In this document: piece after piece, positions 53,360 through 62,828 of the stretch
Position numbering within the stretch: position 1 is the first letter of the stretch
Layout of the letters: each line of letters opens with the position of its first letter
From: Calothrix sp. C42_A2020_038
GTDB lineage: Bacteria; Cyanobacteriota; Cyanobacteriia; Cyanobacteriales; Nostocaceae
Reading direction: 5' to 3'
DNA length: 64,000 nt
Assembly (NCBI GenBank): GCA_015272395.1
Contig: JACYLQ010000008.1
Coordinates: 1-64,000 of the forward strand
Position numbers and translations under genes: made by a program
Notes under the pieces: generated by a model
What the model was told of the DNA's origin: nothing
What the model saw: the letters and a program-made list of their open reading frames with translations, nothing else
Databases searched by the model: none

Positions 53360-53714
53360 TACATACAATCGGTCATTCTGAGCAAAGCGAAGAATCTCAA
53401 AGGTTTTGAGACCCGACGAGATGCTTCACTGCGTTCAGCATGACACCTTGAAATTTATGATGGTTGGACACATCAATCAAACTAAATTTACATAATATAT
53501 TGTAGTTTTAAAAATACGATAAAGCAGTAGAGACTTTGAGATAAAATCTCTACAATGTGAAAATTCGCTCAACTCGATAACTAAAATTAAATTCATGTAA
53601 TTTGCTGGCAAGGCGTTAAGTGTCAAACAAATTGAGTAAAAACGGCTGATTTTGCCTTGTTTCAAGAAATGAATTCTTATTTTATATCGACGTGAGGTTA
53701 GTTCAAGGTCTCAA
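53360..53714. other. Spacer with a dispersed palindromic repeat
   Basis: 355 bp between two convergent genes. It begins with the GGTCATTCTGAGC repeat (53371-53447). The rest is AT-rich with a weak GTAGAGACTTTGAG...ATCTCTAC palindrome near 53526-53553. No gene seen. Confidence 0.5.
53371..53447. repeat. GGTCATTCTGAGC ... GTTCAGCATGACACC repeat
   Basis: Imperfect inverted repeat with arms GTCATTCTGAGC and GTTCAGCATGAC and the interior AAGCGAAGAATCTC ... GAGATGCTTCACTGC. This element is common between genes in many bacteria. Present once here. Confidence 0.7.
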
Positions 53715-54509
53715 TTATAACTGGTTTAACATTTTATGAGTTTGGGGAATCACTCGCACTTGCTTGACTATTCGCTTCATTATCCCTTGCCAGACCAAAA
53801 CTTGGTCTGGAGAAGGTGCTGTTATATATTTATCTGTATGTACTGGGGATGCTAATGGCGTAACAGGCTGTAAAAATATCGGGATCAATGGATTTGTGTC
53901 TGCAACTAGTTGTGCTGCTTGTTGCAACTCTGCAACATCTGTCTGATCTGAGACGATAATCTTGACAAATACTTCTACTTGTGAGTCATTACAAAGCTTT
54001 AGAAAGCTCGCGTGTTCAGGAAAGCGTTTTTCGCCACTAACGCTTTCCAATTTAAAATCCATACCCACTGAATCTAAATACGGCAGCACCATTGCGAGTT
54101 GTTCAGTTCGATGCCCACCAGTCTCCAAATATATAGGTAATCGCGTTGCACTACGAACAAGAGGTAAAAACTCAACAAGGAAAGAAGCGTGAAGAAGTGG
54201 CTCGCCTCCTGTTAAGCTAATGCTATCGTGTAGGTTAGGTATATTTTGTCGCTTGATCCATTCGAGTAACATGAATAATGTTATAGGGTTTGAATGAACT
54301 TCAAAATCGCGCGAACCGGGAGAACGCTCGATTCTACATGTATCTGGTGTATTCCAAGTGTTAGCGCTGTCGCAGAAGTGACAGCGTAAGTCACAAAGCG
54401 CAAACCGGATGAAAATCTGACGAGTTCCAACGTTAAATCCTTCACCTTGAATGGCTGAAAATACCTCAACCAAGCGTGCAGTAGCTATAGCGGTAGTTTT
54501 TGCGGTCAT
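53715..54509 (-). CDS. queE: 7-carboxy-7-deazaguanine synthase
   Basis: A 264-residue radical SAM enzyme in the queuosine/7-deazaguanine pathway that contracts 6-carboxytetrahydropterin to CDG. The cluster motif is CDLRCHFCD (C-x3-C-x2-C), preceded by VFSAIQGEGFNVGTRQIFIRF and followed by LTGGEPLLH, all typical of QueE. The pattern of Cys spacing and the N-terminal GEG segment separate it from other radical SAM proteins. The frame is open to an ATG at 54533; I prefer the ATG at 54509 (MTAKTTAIATARLVEVF). No other que gene is nearby. Confidence 0.92.
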   Translation of the reverse strand: MTAKTTAIATARLVEVFSAIQGEGFNVGTRQIFIRFALCDLRCHFCDSANTWNTPDTCRIERSPGSRDFEVHSNPITLFMLLEWIKRQNIPNLHDSISLTGGEPLLHASFLVEFLPLVRSATRLPIYLETGGHRTEQLAMVLPYLDSVGMDFKLESVSGEKRFPEHASFLKLCNDSQVEVFVKIIVSDQTDVAELQQAAQLVADTNPLIPIFLQPVTPLASPVHTDKYITAPSPDQVLVWQGIMKRIVKQVRVIPQTHKMLNQL

Positions 54510-54726
54510 ATTATATATAAAATCCGACTGCAATCAATTAGTACGGTTGTTTTTTGATATTATTACTTCTTTTCTATTTTGAACTTACCCAAAACAGGAG
54601 GTTTTTTAGTGGAAAACTGTGATTATCCCTGATTACTGATAGTTAAAAACTAAGCTAGGGTATTTCTTAGGAAACAGTTATGTTTGGCAAAATACATACT
54701 AAAATCAGCGTTTATTGCAAGGTTTC

Positions 54727-55725
54727 ATGACTAGCCAACCCATAGAGGCAGATTTCTCTGTCAAATTTCATACGGACACGGCAATAGTGCAGGTTCCCAC
54801 GAGGTTGAGCATAATTGAGGCTGTAGCCTTTAAGCAAACCTGCCAAGACCTAACCCAAAAAAATCATGTATTAAAACAGATTATTATTGCTTTTGACAAT
54901 ACTATTTTTATTGATAGCAGTGGGTTAGGAGCTTTAGTCAGTAATTTCAAAATTGCTCAACAGCAAGGAATTGAGATGATTTTGCAAAATGTCACACCAC
55001 AGGTGATGGCAGTGTTAAGTTTGACAGGGTTAGACAAGGTTTTTCCAATCGAATCATTTAGCGAATCAGCATCTCTACCTGAAGTATCTGGAGAAAACCT
55101 ACCCACAACTCACCCTTCAGTCAAGTCTTGGATGAAGCGCTTCATTGATATAGTGGGAGCGCTAGTCGGTTTAGTAATTACCGCAATTTTGGCAATTCCA
55201 ATCGTAATTGCAATCCAAATTGATGACCCAGGCCCAATCTTTTTCGCTCAAACGCGCTGCGGTTGGATGGGTAAACATTTTCGGATGTGGAAATTTCGCT
55301 CGATGTGCGTTGATGCAGAAGCAAAGAAAGCAGAACTATTAAAGCAAAACCAAGTTCAGGGTGCATTTTTTAAAATTGACAACGACCCACGAGTCACAAG
55401 AATTGGACGCTTTCTACGACGAACTTCCCTCGACGAGCTTCCACAGTTTTGGAACGTACTTAAAGGCGAAATGAGTTTAGTTGGTACTAGACCTCCAACA
55501 CCTGATGAAGTTGCACGCTACGAAGTGCCGGAATGGCAACGTTTAGACGTAAAACCAGGTATGACTGGAGAATGGCAGGTAAATGGTCGCTCAAGCATAC
55601 GCAGCTTCGAGGATGTAATTCGCCTTGATTTACAATATCAAAAAAATTGGACTTTACTATACGATCTCAAGCTAATTTTTAAGACGATTACGATTTTATT
55701 CAATAAAAATAGTGGTGCAGTCTAA
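54727..55725 (+). CDS. STAS domain fused to a bacterial sugar transferase
   Basis: A 332-residue fusion. Residues about 5-105 form a STAS (anti-sigma factor antagonist) domain, including IDSSGLGALV with the phosphorylatable Ser in DSSG (63-66). A short linker follows, then a membrane helix (about 135-160, IVGALVGLVITAILAIPIVI) and a bacterial sugar transferase domain: FFAQTRCGWMGKHFRMWKF, RRTSLDELPQFWNVLKGEMS and LVGTRPPTPDEVARY. The transferase part puts the first sugar phosphate on undecaprenyl phosphate for exopolysaccharide. I start at the ATG at 54727, four codons inside a TTG start. A glycosyltransferase follows downstream, and a strong terminator follows the gene. Confidence 0.88.
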   Translation: MTSQPIEADFSVKFHTDTAIVQVPTRLSIIEAVAFKQTCQDLTQKNHVLKQIIIAFDNTIFIDSSGLGALVSNFKIAQQQGIEMILQNVTPQVMAVLSLTGLDKVFPIESFSESASLPEVSGENLPTTHPSVKSWMKRFIDIVGALVGLVITAILAIPIVIAIQIDDPGPIFFAQTRCGWMGKHFRMWKFRSMCVDAEAKKAELLKQNQVQGAFFKIDNDPRVTRIGRFLRRTSLDELPQFWNVLKGEMSLVGTRPPTPDEVARYEVPEWQRLDVKPGMTGEWQVNGRSSIRSFEDVIRLDLQYQKNWTLLYDLKLIFKTITILFNKNSGAV

Positions 55726-55747
55726 AACGCGAAGAGTTTAGCATTCA

Positions 55748-55778
55748 AACCCGGTTTCGTATGGAAACCGGGTTTTTT
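55748..55778 (+). terminator. Rho-independent terminator after the STAS-sugar transferase gene
   Basis: AACCCGGTTTC (55748-55758), a 5-nt loop and GAAACCGGGTT, then a T-run. Stem of 11 GC-rich pairs. It lies 23 bp after the stop, so the sugar transferase and the downstream glycosyltransferase are probably separate transcripts. Confidence 0.85.
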
Positions 55779-56305
55779 ATGACTCAACCTCACACTCACA
55801 AGGGAAAGGGTTAGGGGTTAGGTTTGAGCATTAACATTGATACTTTTCAAACAACCTCTAAATTCCTTACGGAGAAACCTTAAATTAATTTCAGGATAAT
55901 AAAGCTGATACAGGCTGCTATTGTCTCGGATAATACTGGTAATTTAAATTTGATTTACAATTTGTAATTAACAATTTGGATAGATAATAATACAATCATG
56001 TACAAAAAATACTGATAAAAAGCCTACTAGATCAGATGAGATAATTTTTTTGGTGTAACAAAAGCGAATTTTCACTGATATAAACGAACTTTTATTAAGA
56101 TCAAGTTGATAGGCTCTTGGTAAAAAAAGTATCACATCCAATGTCAAGAACTGAATCCAAGTTTACTTAATCTTCAACGAAAAATAACGGACGTTAATAA
56201 ACTCTAAAGAGAAAATTATTAGTAGCAGCGTCTTTTCGACAAGGTTAGCCAAAGCAAAATCTTGTTTTTAAACCATAAACCAGGGCTGTTTAATTTAGTA
56301 TTTTT
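55779..56305. other. Intergenic region upstream of the glycosyltransferase gene
   Basis: About 527 bp, AT-rich. A C-rich/inverted copy of the CCTAACCCC repeat lies at about 55800-55857 (AGGGTTAGGGGTTAGG). The rest shows nothing I recognise; the promoter of the glycosyltransferase gene must lie in it. Confidence 0.45.
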
Positions 56306-57670
56306 ATGCGGATTTTAATTTACTCTTACAACTACCATCCCGAACCAATCGGTATAGCTCCGTTGATGACAGAATTAGCGGAGGGATTAGTCAAACGTGG
56401 ACATGAGGTGCGCGTTGTTACTGCAATGCCTAATTACCCTCAGCGTCAAATTTATGAAGAGTACAAAGGTAAATTTTTTGTTACAGAAGAAAAGAATGGT
56501 GTACACATTCAGCGCAGTTTTGTCTGGATACGTCCTCAACCAAACTTGCTCGACCGCATTTTACTTGATGCCAGTTTTGCAGTCACTAGCTTTGTTCCAG
56601 CATTATCAGGCTGGCGCCCAGACGTGATACTAACAACCTCACCATCACTTCCTTGCTGCGTCCCTGCTGCGATGCTAGGATGGTGGAATCGTTGTCCGGT
56701 TGTTTTGAACCTTCAAGATATTTTGCCAGATGCAGCAATTCATGTAGGTTTACTAAAAAATAAATATTTAATCAAAGTTTTTCAAGCGCTGGAAAAATTT
56801 GCTTACCACACAGCTACAAAAATTAGTGTTATTGCTGATGGGTTCATTGATAATTTATTGCAAAAGGGCGTTGAAACCAGTAAGATGATTAAAATTCCAA
56901 ACTGGGTTGATATTAATTTTATTCGCCCCTTGTCCAAAGAAAATAATGAATTTCGTTCAATGCATAACCTAAATGGTAAGTTTGTTGTCCTATACTCAGG
57001 CAACATAGCTTTGACTCAAGGTTTGGAAACAGTTGTTAAGGCAGCAAGTAAATTACGCCATATCCCTGATATTGTATTCGTTATTGTTGGTGAAAACAAA
57101 GGCTTACAGCGCTTGCAGCAAGAGTGTAATCATTATGGCGCCGACAATGTAATGCTACTGCCATTTCAAAAACGTGAAAAGTTACCATCAATGCTTGCTG
57201 CTGCGGATATTGGCTTAGTAGTACAGAAGAAAAATGTAATTTCTTTCAATATGCCCTCCAAAATTCAGGTTTTGCTTGCTAGTGGACGGGCAATTATTGC
57301 GTCAGTACCTGATACAGGAACAGCGGCAAAGGCAATTACTCAAAGTGGTGGCGGTATTGTTGTTCCTCCTGAAGACCCCCTAGCTTTGGCTGAAGCTATT
57401 TTAGACTTGTACCAAGCACCTGAATTAGTCAACTCACTTGGTTACAATAGCCGCAAATATGCAGTTGAGAACTATTCGTTTGATAATGCTTTAAATCAAT
57501 ACGAAAACTTATTTTACTCAATCACAGAACCGATTCCAACCCCAGTTGTTCAACCTATTATTCAACCTGTTGTTGTTCAACCAGCATACGAACCCATTTT
57601 CTACACTGTTAACGATACTAATGCAACTATAAAATCAAAAACAGTTTCTAAATCAGCAGGCATTGAGTAA
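56306..57670 (+). CDS. Glycosyltransferase family 4, WcaI-like
   Basis: A 454-residue GT-B enzyme. The N-terminal half has YSYNYHPEPIGIAPLMTELA and MPNYPQRQIY, characteristic of WcaI-type colanic-acid glycosyltransferases. The C-terminal half has VLYSGNIALTQGLETVV, a nucleotide-sugar site around LASGRAIIASVPDTGTAAKAI and GGGIVVPPEDPLALAEAI. Residues about 410-454 form a Pro/Val/Gln-rich tail (TPVVQPIIQPVVVQPAYEP) not usual in the family. It is likely cytosolic and peripheral, acting in exopolysaccharide synthesis with the upstream sugar transferase. Donor and acceptor sugars are unknown. Confidence 0.87.
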   Translation: MRILIYSYNYHPEPIGIAPLMTELAEGLVKRGHEVRVVTAMPNYPQRQIYEEYKGKFFVTEEKNGVHIQRSFVWIRPQPNLLDRILLDASFAVTSFVPALSGWRPDVILTTSPSLPCCVPAAMLGWWNRCPVVLNLQDILPDAAIHVGLLKNKYLIKVFQALEKFAYHTATKISVIADGFIDNLLQKGVETSKMIKIPNWVDINFIRPLSKENNEFRSMHNLNGKFVVLYSGNIALTQGLETVVKAASKLRHIPDIVFVIVGENKGLQRLQQECNHYGADNVMLLPFQKREKLPSMLAAADIGLVVQKKNVISFNMPSKIQVLLASGRAIIASVPDTGTAAKAITQSGGGIVVPPEDPLALAEAILDLYQAPELVNSLGYNSRKYAVENYSFDNALNQYENLFYSITEPIPTPVVQPIIQPVVVQPAYEPIFYTVNDTNATIKSKTVSKSAGIE

Positions 57671-57695
57671 GCTGGCGCCATTTTCTTTCCTCAGA

Positions 57696-57893
57696 TTATT
57701 CAACTTTAATTACTCGGAACCCCATAACACACTGATACTGTTCGGGCTGTTTATCGGTAAGTTTACCGATAGCCCGACCGCAGTATAGTTGTCCACCATG
57801 CCAACGTGGTTGACCACTTGCATCTGCAAGCATACACGACTGGCACACCTGCCCAGGTGTAAAAATTTGATTTTCGGTTAAAATTGCTAACAT
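57696..57893 (-). CDS. Small Cys-rich protein of unknown function
   Basis: A 65-residue protein with four Cys in the order CQSC (17-20), C38 and C55, plus HGGQLYCGRAIGKL and PEQYQCVMGFRVI. The spacing suits a metal-binding or redox site. It resembles small conserved cyanobacterial proteins I have seen without function. It is convergent with the glycosyltransferase gene. Its start ATG is preceded by GGGG. A chance frame is less likely because of the conserved-looking Cys and Gly. Confidence 0.6.
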   Translation of the reverse strand: MLAILTENQIFTPGQVCQSCMLADASGQPRWHGGQLYCGRAIGKLTDKQPEQYQCVMGFRVIKVE

Positions 57894-58379
57894 CTTGCCC
57901 CTCTATACAAACTATCTGAAATACGCATTTACTGTACTTTATTACAGTTTTAATACAGTTTTGTTACAGATTCACTACATGAGTAAAAATTTGTTACTTG
58001 AATTTACTTAATAAAATAATTGGTTTAGAAATCTAATTGTTGGAAAAATATTAGTATTAATTGTAACATGTTGATGAAATTTAATCCAGTATAGTTCATA
58101 CTATCTGATATTGAATTATGTTAATAATCTCAGTTTTTGGTTAAAACGAATACAGAAATTAATTTAGATAAATCAAGACTTTACAATATGACTTAGCACT
58201 TAGGTGGTAAAAGAGCGTTATCATTGTTAACGCAATTGTATGGGCTAGATTTGATTGTTGTAATTAGATCTGTTGGTTTATCCAAATAGTAATACATGTT
58301 TTACGTATTGCTAGATGTTTTTGATTGACAGATGTTACAGCCAACTGCAATACAATAGCGACATACTCAACTTAACGCT
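57894..58379. other. Intergenic region upstream of glyA
   Basis: 486 bp, AT-rich, between divergent genes. TTGACA at 58325-58330 and TACAAT at 58351-58356 look like promoter boxes, but their 20-bp spacing is wider than the usual 17, so this is only a candidate glyA promoter. I see no glycine riboswitch and no gene. Confidence 0.4.
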
Positions 58380-59663
58380 ATGACTAAGACAAATTTTGAC
58401 TTTCTTACCACTTCCGACCCTGCTGTTGCAGAGTTAATTAACAGCGAACTTCAACGTCAACGTGATCACTTAGAGTTAATTGCGAGTGAAAACTTTACTT
58501 CTGCTGCGGTACTTGCTGCTCAAGGTTCGGTACTTACAAACAAATATGCCGAAGGTTTACCTGGCAAACGTTACTACGGGGGCTGTGAGTATATCGATAA
58601 AATTGAGCAGCTAGCGATCGACCGCGTTAAAGAATTATTTGGCGCCGCTCATGCGAACGTTCAGCCTCACTCTGGTGCCCAAGCAAACTTTGCTGTGTTT
58701 TTGACTTTGCTTGAACCTGGTGACAAAATCATGGGGATGGACTTATCCCACGGTGGACATTTAACTCATGGTTCACCAGTAAATGTATCGGGTAAATGGT
58801 TCCAAGTTTCGCACTACGGTGTAGACCAACAAACCGAACAACTTAACTTTGATTCGATCCGTGAGCAGGCGCTTAGGGAGCGTCCTAAGCTCATAATTTG
58901 TGGTTATTCAGCATATCCACGTACTATTGACTTTGAAAAATTCCAGAGCATTGCAGATGAAGTTGGCGCCTACTTGCTAGCAGATATTGCTCATATTGCT
59001 GGATTAGTAGCCACAGGAAACCATCCCAACCCTATCCCTTACTGTGATGTTGTAACAACAACAACTCATAAAACTTTACGCGGTCCTCGTGGTGGTCTAA
59101 TTATGACCCGCGATGCCGAACTGGGTAAAAAATTAGATAAATCAGTTTTTCCTGGTACTCAAGGTGGTCCTTTAGAACACGTGATCGCAGGTAAAGCTGT
59201 TGCGTTTGGTGAAGCTCTTAAACCTGAGTTTAAAGCTTATTCAACTCAAGTCATCGAAAACGCCCGCGCGATGGCTAACCAATTACAAGAACGAGGTCTA
59301 AAGATTGTTTCAAATGGAACAGATAATCATTTGATGCTCGTAGATTTACGCAGTATAGGCATGACAGGCAAACAAGCCGACCAACTTGTAAGCACTGTAA
59401 ATATTACTGCGAACAAAAATACTGTTCCATTTGACCCAGAGTCACCGTTTGTAACTAGCGGCTTGCGCTTAGGTTCGCCAGCCATGACCACACGTGGGAT
59501 GGGAACATCTGAATTTGTTGAAATTGCTAACATTATTGCCGACCGTTTAGAAAATCCTGATTCAGATGTGGTTGCTGAGGATTGTCGGCGCCGTGTTGCT
59601 TCGTTGTGTGAAAGATTCCCCCTCTATCCACATATTCAAATTCCTGTACCAGCTTTAGTGTAG
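58380..59663 (+). CDS. glyA: Serine hydroxymethyltransferase
   Basis: A 427-residue PLP enzyme that interconverts serine and glycine with tetrahydrofolate, supplying one-carbon units and taking part in photorespiratory recycling. The PLP-binding Lys is Lys231 in [14 protein letters not shown]. Other conserved segments are [20 protein letters not shown] near residue 38, LPGKRYYGG and [15 protein letters not shown]. Length and ends fit the bacterial enzyme. It is a single gene, followed by a REP-like hairpin. Confidence 0.97.
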   Translation: MTKTNFDFLTTSDPAVAELINSELQRQRDHLELIASENFTSAAVLAAQGSVLTNKYAEGLPGKRYYGGCEYIDKIEQLAIDRVKELFGAAHANVQPHSGAQANFAVFLTLLEPGDKIMGMDLSHGGHLTHGSPVNVSGKWFQVSHYGVDQQTEQLNFDSIREQALRERPKLIICGYSAYPRTIDFEKFQSIADEVGAYLLADIAHIAGLVATGNHPNPIPYCDVVTTTTHKTLRGPRGGLIMTRDAELGKKLDKSVFPGTQGGPLEHVIAGKAVAFGEALKPEFKAYSTQVIENARAMANQLQERGLKIVSNGTDNHLMLVDLRSIGMTGKQADQLVSTVNITANKNTVPFDPESPFVTSGLRLGSPAMTTRGMGTSEFVEIANIIADRLENPDSDVVAEDCRRRVASLCERFPLYPHIQIPVPALV

Positions 59664-59675
59664 GCTAAAACCTAA

Positions 59676-59705
59676 GATTCCCGACTTTTTAAAAAGTCGG
59701 GGATC
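59676..59705. terminator. REP-like hairpin, CCCGACTTTTT variant (copy 4), probable glyA terminator
   Basis: GATTCCCGACTTTTT pairs with AAAAAGTCGGGGATC, with one mismatch. It lies 12 bp after the glyA stop, which fits a terminator. It is the most divergent of the four copies. Confidence 0.65.
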
Positions 59706-59921
59706 ACCAACCCTATCCATCAGGATGTATGCCGCAATACTTTGGAAAATTGCCTACCACTGACCAAGCTTGGACAAATAACAAATATTAGTGCAGTACG
59801 AGCTTTTAAGCAAAGTAATAAAACTACTACTTTTGAGTGCGGACAATCAAAGTTTTCAATTACACCTCGTCGTCCTTGAGCAGTAACCCCTTTCAACCAT
59901 ACTGGGTTTCTCACCAAACAG
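59706..59921. other. Spacer with weak frames only
   Basis: About 216 bp after the glyA hairpin. A 65-codon minus-strand frame (59720-59917) and shorter plus-strand frames exist, but none shows a motif, signal or convincing ribosome binding site. I do not call a gene. Confidence 0.4.
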
Positions 59922-60185
59922 CTATATTTTGACCGAAGGTATTATGGATTTACACTCGCCAACAATAAGAGTAGGTAAGCTGTCATGGTGTTCAGTATGA
60001 CACAAATAAGCGTAAACTTCACTCCCCAATTTTAAAACTTGATTTGCACGACACCAGCAATATTCAACCGTCTGATTTTGATTATCTTGTGAATACGCCA
60101 CAAAATAACTTTTGTCAGTATGATTTCTAACAAAAACCTTGCAGCGTTTGTACTGTAAAGAAAAATTCGTTTGTTTTGCTAACAT
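59922..60185 (-). CDS. Small hypothetical protein
   Basis: An 87-residue frame beginning MLAKQTNFSLQYKRCKVFVR, with WCRANQVLKLGSEVYAYLCH and a tail VGECKSIIPSVKI. It has five Cys and two hydrophobic patches, but no named motif. There is no clear ribosome binding site. The composition looks protein-like and there is no overlap with another gene, so I keep it at low confidence. It could be a decayed gene. Confidence 0.4.
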   Translation of the reverse strand: MLAKQTNFSLQYKRCKVFVRNHTDKSYFVAYSQDNQNQTVEYCWCRANQVLKLGSEVYAYLCHTEHHDSLPTLIVGECKSIIPSVKI

Positions 60186-60650
60186 ACTTTTAGATATTGA
60201 TTCGCTACTGAATTTACTTTTGTTCCCAATTCAAGCGCGCTTGTCTGTCAGCAAAATCAAGTCTGATTATAAAGCTGAACATATTTCAAAGTTATAATTG
60301 AAGGCTTCAAGAAGTCGCATTCGTAAATATACGGTACTCAATTAGATATCCTGAGTTAGCATCGCAAATAGCATGTAGATGATGCTTAAAGATGATGTTT
60401 GAAAAGTATCATTATTGACTAAAAACCTAACCCCTATCCCCTTCCCAGACGCGGGAAGGGAAACAATAAAAGAAGGGTTCAAAAAAGTTTCTTTCCAAAG
60501 TGGAAAGAGGTTTACCAGAGGGGTTTTTATCTATTTTCTGTAACCTTTCAAACATATTCTTGGATAATACTTAAGTACTAGCATGAAATTAGATTCAAAA
60601 TTGCGACTTTATTGATTCTGTATAGGGTAATCCAAAATCTAAAATCTAAA
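60186..60650. other. Intergenic region upstream of cobA with dispersed repeat
   Basis: About 465 bp. The repeat at 60420-60556 is entered separately. A CAAGCGCGCTTG palindrome lies near 60231. TCTAAAATCTAAAA heptamers lie directly before the cobA ATG. No gene seen. Confidence 0.5.
60420..60556. repeat. Dispersed CCTAACCCCTA...GAGGTTTACCAGAGG repeat (copy 2)
   Basis: AACCTAACCCCTATCCCC, the hairpin CTTCCCAGACGCGGGAAG, AAAGTTTCTTTCC...GGAAAGAGGTTTACC and CTTTCAAACAT follow in the same order as in copy 1 (45719-45838). No coding capacity. Confidence 0.65.
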
Positions 60651-61382
60651 ATGGGTAAAGTTTATCTTGTCGGCGCCGGTCCGGGAGATGTGGCGTATCT
60701 AACGGTAAAAGCTTATAAGCTATTACAACAAACTAATGTACTAATTTATGATGCCTTGATTGATGCCGAGTTATTAAATTTGGTGCCATCAGATTGTTTG
60801 AAACTAGATGTTGGGAAGCGTGGGGGAAAGGTAAGTACACCTCAGACAGAAATCAACGAGTTGCTAGTAAAATATAGTCAGCAGGGTAATCTTGTATTGC
60901 GCCTGAAATCGGGAGATCCGTTTATATTTGGACGTTGTACTTCCGAAATCGAAGCGTTAAAGGCTGCCAACTGCGAATTTGAAGTTATACCAGGAATTTC
61001 ATCAGCATTAGCGGCGCCGTTACTAGCAGGTATTCCTCTAACAGATCCGGTGTTAAGTCGATGCTTTGCTGTGTTTACAGCGCATGAACCTGATGCACTC
61101 AACTGGGAAGCATTAGCGGCAATTGAAACACTAGTTGTTTTGATGGGTGGAAAAAATCTGCCTGAAGTCGTACATCAATTGATTAGACATGGAAAATCGC
61201 GTGCAACTCCCATTGCCGTGATACGTTATTGTGGTACGCCACAACAACAAATTTGGGTGGGAACACTCGAAACAATTCTCGATAAAACTGCTAATATTTC
61301 ACTCTCACCAGTAGTAATTACGATTGGTGAAGTAGTCGAGCTAAGAAAGTATCTTCAAGCTAAGAATATACATACCAGATGA
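60651..61382 (+). CDS. cobA: Uroporphyrinogen-III C-methyltransferase
   Basis: A 243-residue SAM-dependent methyltransferase that makes precorrin-2, the branch point towards sirohaem and cobalamin. It has the VYLVGAGPGDVAYLT N-terminal glycine loop, LRLKSGDPFIFGR (about 80-92), VIPGISSALAAPLLAGIPLT and VVLMGGKNL. It has no dehydrogenase or chelatase domain, so it is the single-domain type. An upstream in-frame ATG at 60612 would add 13 residues through repeat sequence; I prefer 60651. hemD follows 31 bp downstream, so the two probably share a transcript. Confidence 0.93.
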   Translation: MGKVYLVGAGPGDVAYLTVKAYKLLQQTNVLIYDALIDAELLNLVPSDCLKLDVGKRGGKVSTPQTEINELLVKYSQQGNLVLRLKSGDPFIFGRCTSEIEALKAANCEFEVIPGISSALAAPLLAGIPLTDPVLSRCFAVFTAHEPDALNWEALAAIETLVVLMGGKNLPEVVHQLIRHGKSRATPIAVIRYCGTPQQQIWVGTLETILDKTANISLSPVVITIGEVVELRKYLQAKNIHTR

Positions 61383-61413
61383 TTTTCTGATAGGTAAATA
61401 GCACTCCCAAATC

Positions 61414-62250
61414 ATGCCTACCAATATCTCTCCTCCTCCAGTGCAGCAACAAACCCTCCCTCTGGCTGGTAAAACTATTTTAGTAACACGTTCAGCAGGA
61501 CAATCAAGTCAATTTGCTCAAATGTTGATTGACTCCGGTGCAAATGTTATTGAAATGCCAGCACTTGAGATTTGTCATCCTTCTTCTTGGGAAGGATTAG
61601 ATAATGCAATCGCTAATATTTCTAGTTTTGACTGGTTAATCATAACTTCTACTAACGGAGTAGAATATTTTCTTGAGAGATTATTAGCTCAAGGTGCAGA
61701 TGCACGCTCTTTAAAAGGTTTAAAAATTGCTGTTGTTGGGGAAAAAACTGCTCAATGTCTTACACAGCATGGTTTACGTGCCGATTATATCCCTCCTAAT
61801 TTTGTCGCAGATTCTTTGATTGAAAATTTTCCGGAACAACTCACAGGCAAAAAAATTTTATTTCCGCGCGTCGAAAGCGGTGGACGTGAAATTTTGGTTA
61901 AAGAATTAAGTGCAAAGGGTGCAGAAGTCATTGAAGTTGCTGCCTATCAATCATGCTGTCCTAAAAATATCCCTCCTTCGGCAGAATTAGCACTGCAAAG
62001 TGGAACTGTAGATGTAATAACATTTGCGAGTTCAAAAACTGTACAATTTTTCTGTGAATTAGCAACGCAGGTATTTGCCGACAACTCAATCAAAAATTGT
62101 TTAGAGGGTGTATGTATTGCCTCGATTGGTCCGCAGACCTCAAAAACCTGTTATGAACTGCTTGGGCGCGTTGATGTGGAAGCTGTAGAATACACTTTAC
62201 CTGGATTAAAACAAGCATTGGTCGAATGGGGAAAACTCCTAACTAAATGA
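61414..62250 (+). CDS. hemD: Uroporphyrinogen-III synthase
   Basis: A 278-residue enzyme that cyclises hydroxymethylbilane with inversion of ring D, giving uroporphyrinogen III. The family is poorly conserved, but ILVTRSAGQSSQFAQMLIDSGANVIEMPALE, FDWLIITSTNGVEYFLERL and DVITFASSKTVQFFCEL are typical of both half-domains. It provides the substrate of the upstream cobA gene product. Its last four bases overlap the coaE start (ATGA), showing translational coupling. Slightly longer N-terminus (Pro/Gln-rich, about 15 residues) than some relatives. Confidence 0.92.
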   Translation: MPTNISPPPVQQQTLPLAGKTILVTRSAGQSSQFAQMLIDSGANVIEMPALEICHPSSWEGLDNAIANISSFDWLIITSTNGVEYFLERLLAQGADARSLKGLKIAVVGEKTAQCLTQHGLRADYIPPNFVADSLIENFPEQLTGKKILFPRVESGGREILVKELSAKGAEVIEVAAYQSCCPKNIPPSAELALQSGTVDVITFASSKTVQFFCELATQVFADNSIKNCLEGVCIASIGPQTSKTCYELLGRVDVEAVEYTLPGLKQALVEWGKLLTK

Positions 62251-62828
62251 AACGTATTATTGGATTAACTGGTGGTATCGCCACAGGCAAAAGCACTGTG
62301 GCGAATTATTTAGCAAATACTTATAAATTACCAATATTAGATGCAGATATTTACGCACGCGATGCTGTTGCAGTTGGTTCAAGAATATTAGATGAAATTG
62401 TACAGCGTTATGGTAAAGATATCCTATTATCAAATGCAGAATTAGACCGGGCAAAGTTAGGCGAAATTATTTTTCAAAATCAAGCTGAACGTGTTTGGTT
62501 GGAAAGCTTAATTCATCCCTACGTCAGAGAAAGATTTAATCAAGAAATATCTATATCATCTAGTAATATAATAGTACTAGAAATTCCTTTGTTGTTTGAA
62601 GTTGGAATGACAGATTTAACAACAGAAATTTGGGTAGTGAGTTGTTCGGAATCGCAGCAGTTAGAGCGATTAATGCAACGCAACAAATTAACTTTAGAGC
62701 AAGCGCAAGCCAGAATTAAAAGTCAAATGCCACTAGCTGAAAAAATAGTGCGCGCGGATGTAGTACTAGATAATTCGCTTTCATTAGAAACGCTTTTGAA
62801 ACAAGTGGATTTGGCAATTCAAATATAG
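62247..62828 (+). CDS. coaE: Dephospho-CoA kinase
   Basis: A 193-residue P-loop kinase that phosphorylates dephospho-CoA in the last step of coenzyme A synthesis. The P-loop is GLTGGIATGKST (6-17), followed by ILDADIYARD with the conserved Asp, IHPYVRERF and VVLEIPLLFEVG-like IVLEIPLLFEVGM. Length fits the family. ATGA overlap with hemD makes it the third gene of a cobA-hemD-coaE transcript. No other CoA pathway gene is near. Confidence 0.95.
   Translation: MKRIIGLTGGIATGKSTVANYLANTYKLPILDADIYARDAVAVGSRILDEIVQRYGKDILLSNAELDRAKLGEIIFQNQAERVWLESLIHPYVRERFNQEISISSSNIIVLEIPLLFEVGMTDLTTEIWVVSCSESQQLERLMQRNKLTLEQAQARIKSQMPLAEKIVRADVVLDNSLSLETLLKQVDLAIQI

Noticed and set aside
59720-59917. 65-codon minus-strand frame after glyA
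   Set aside because: No motif, ribosome binding site or protein-like conservation is visible.
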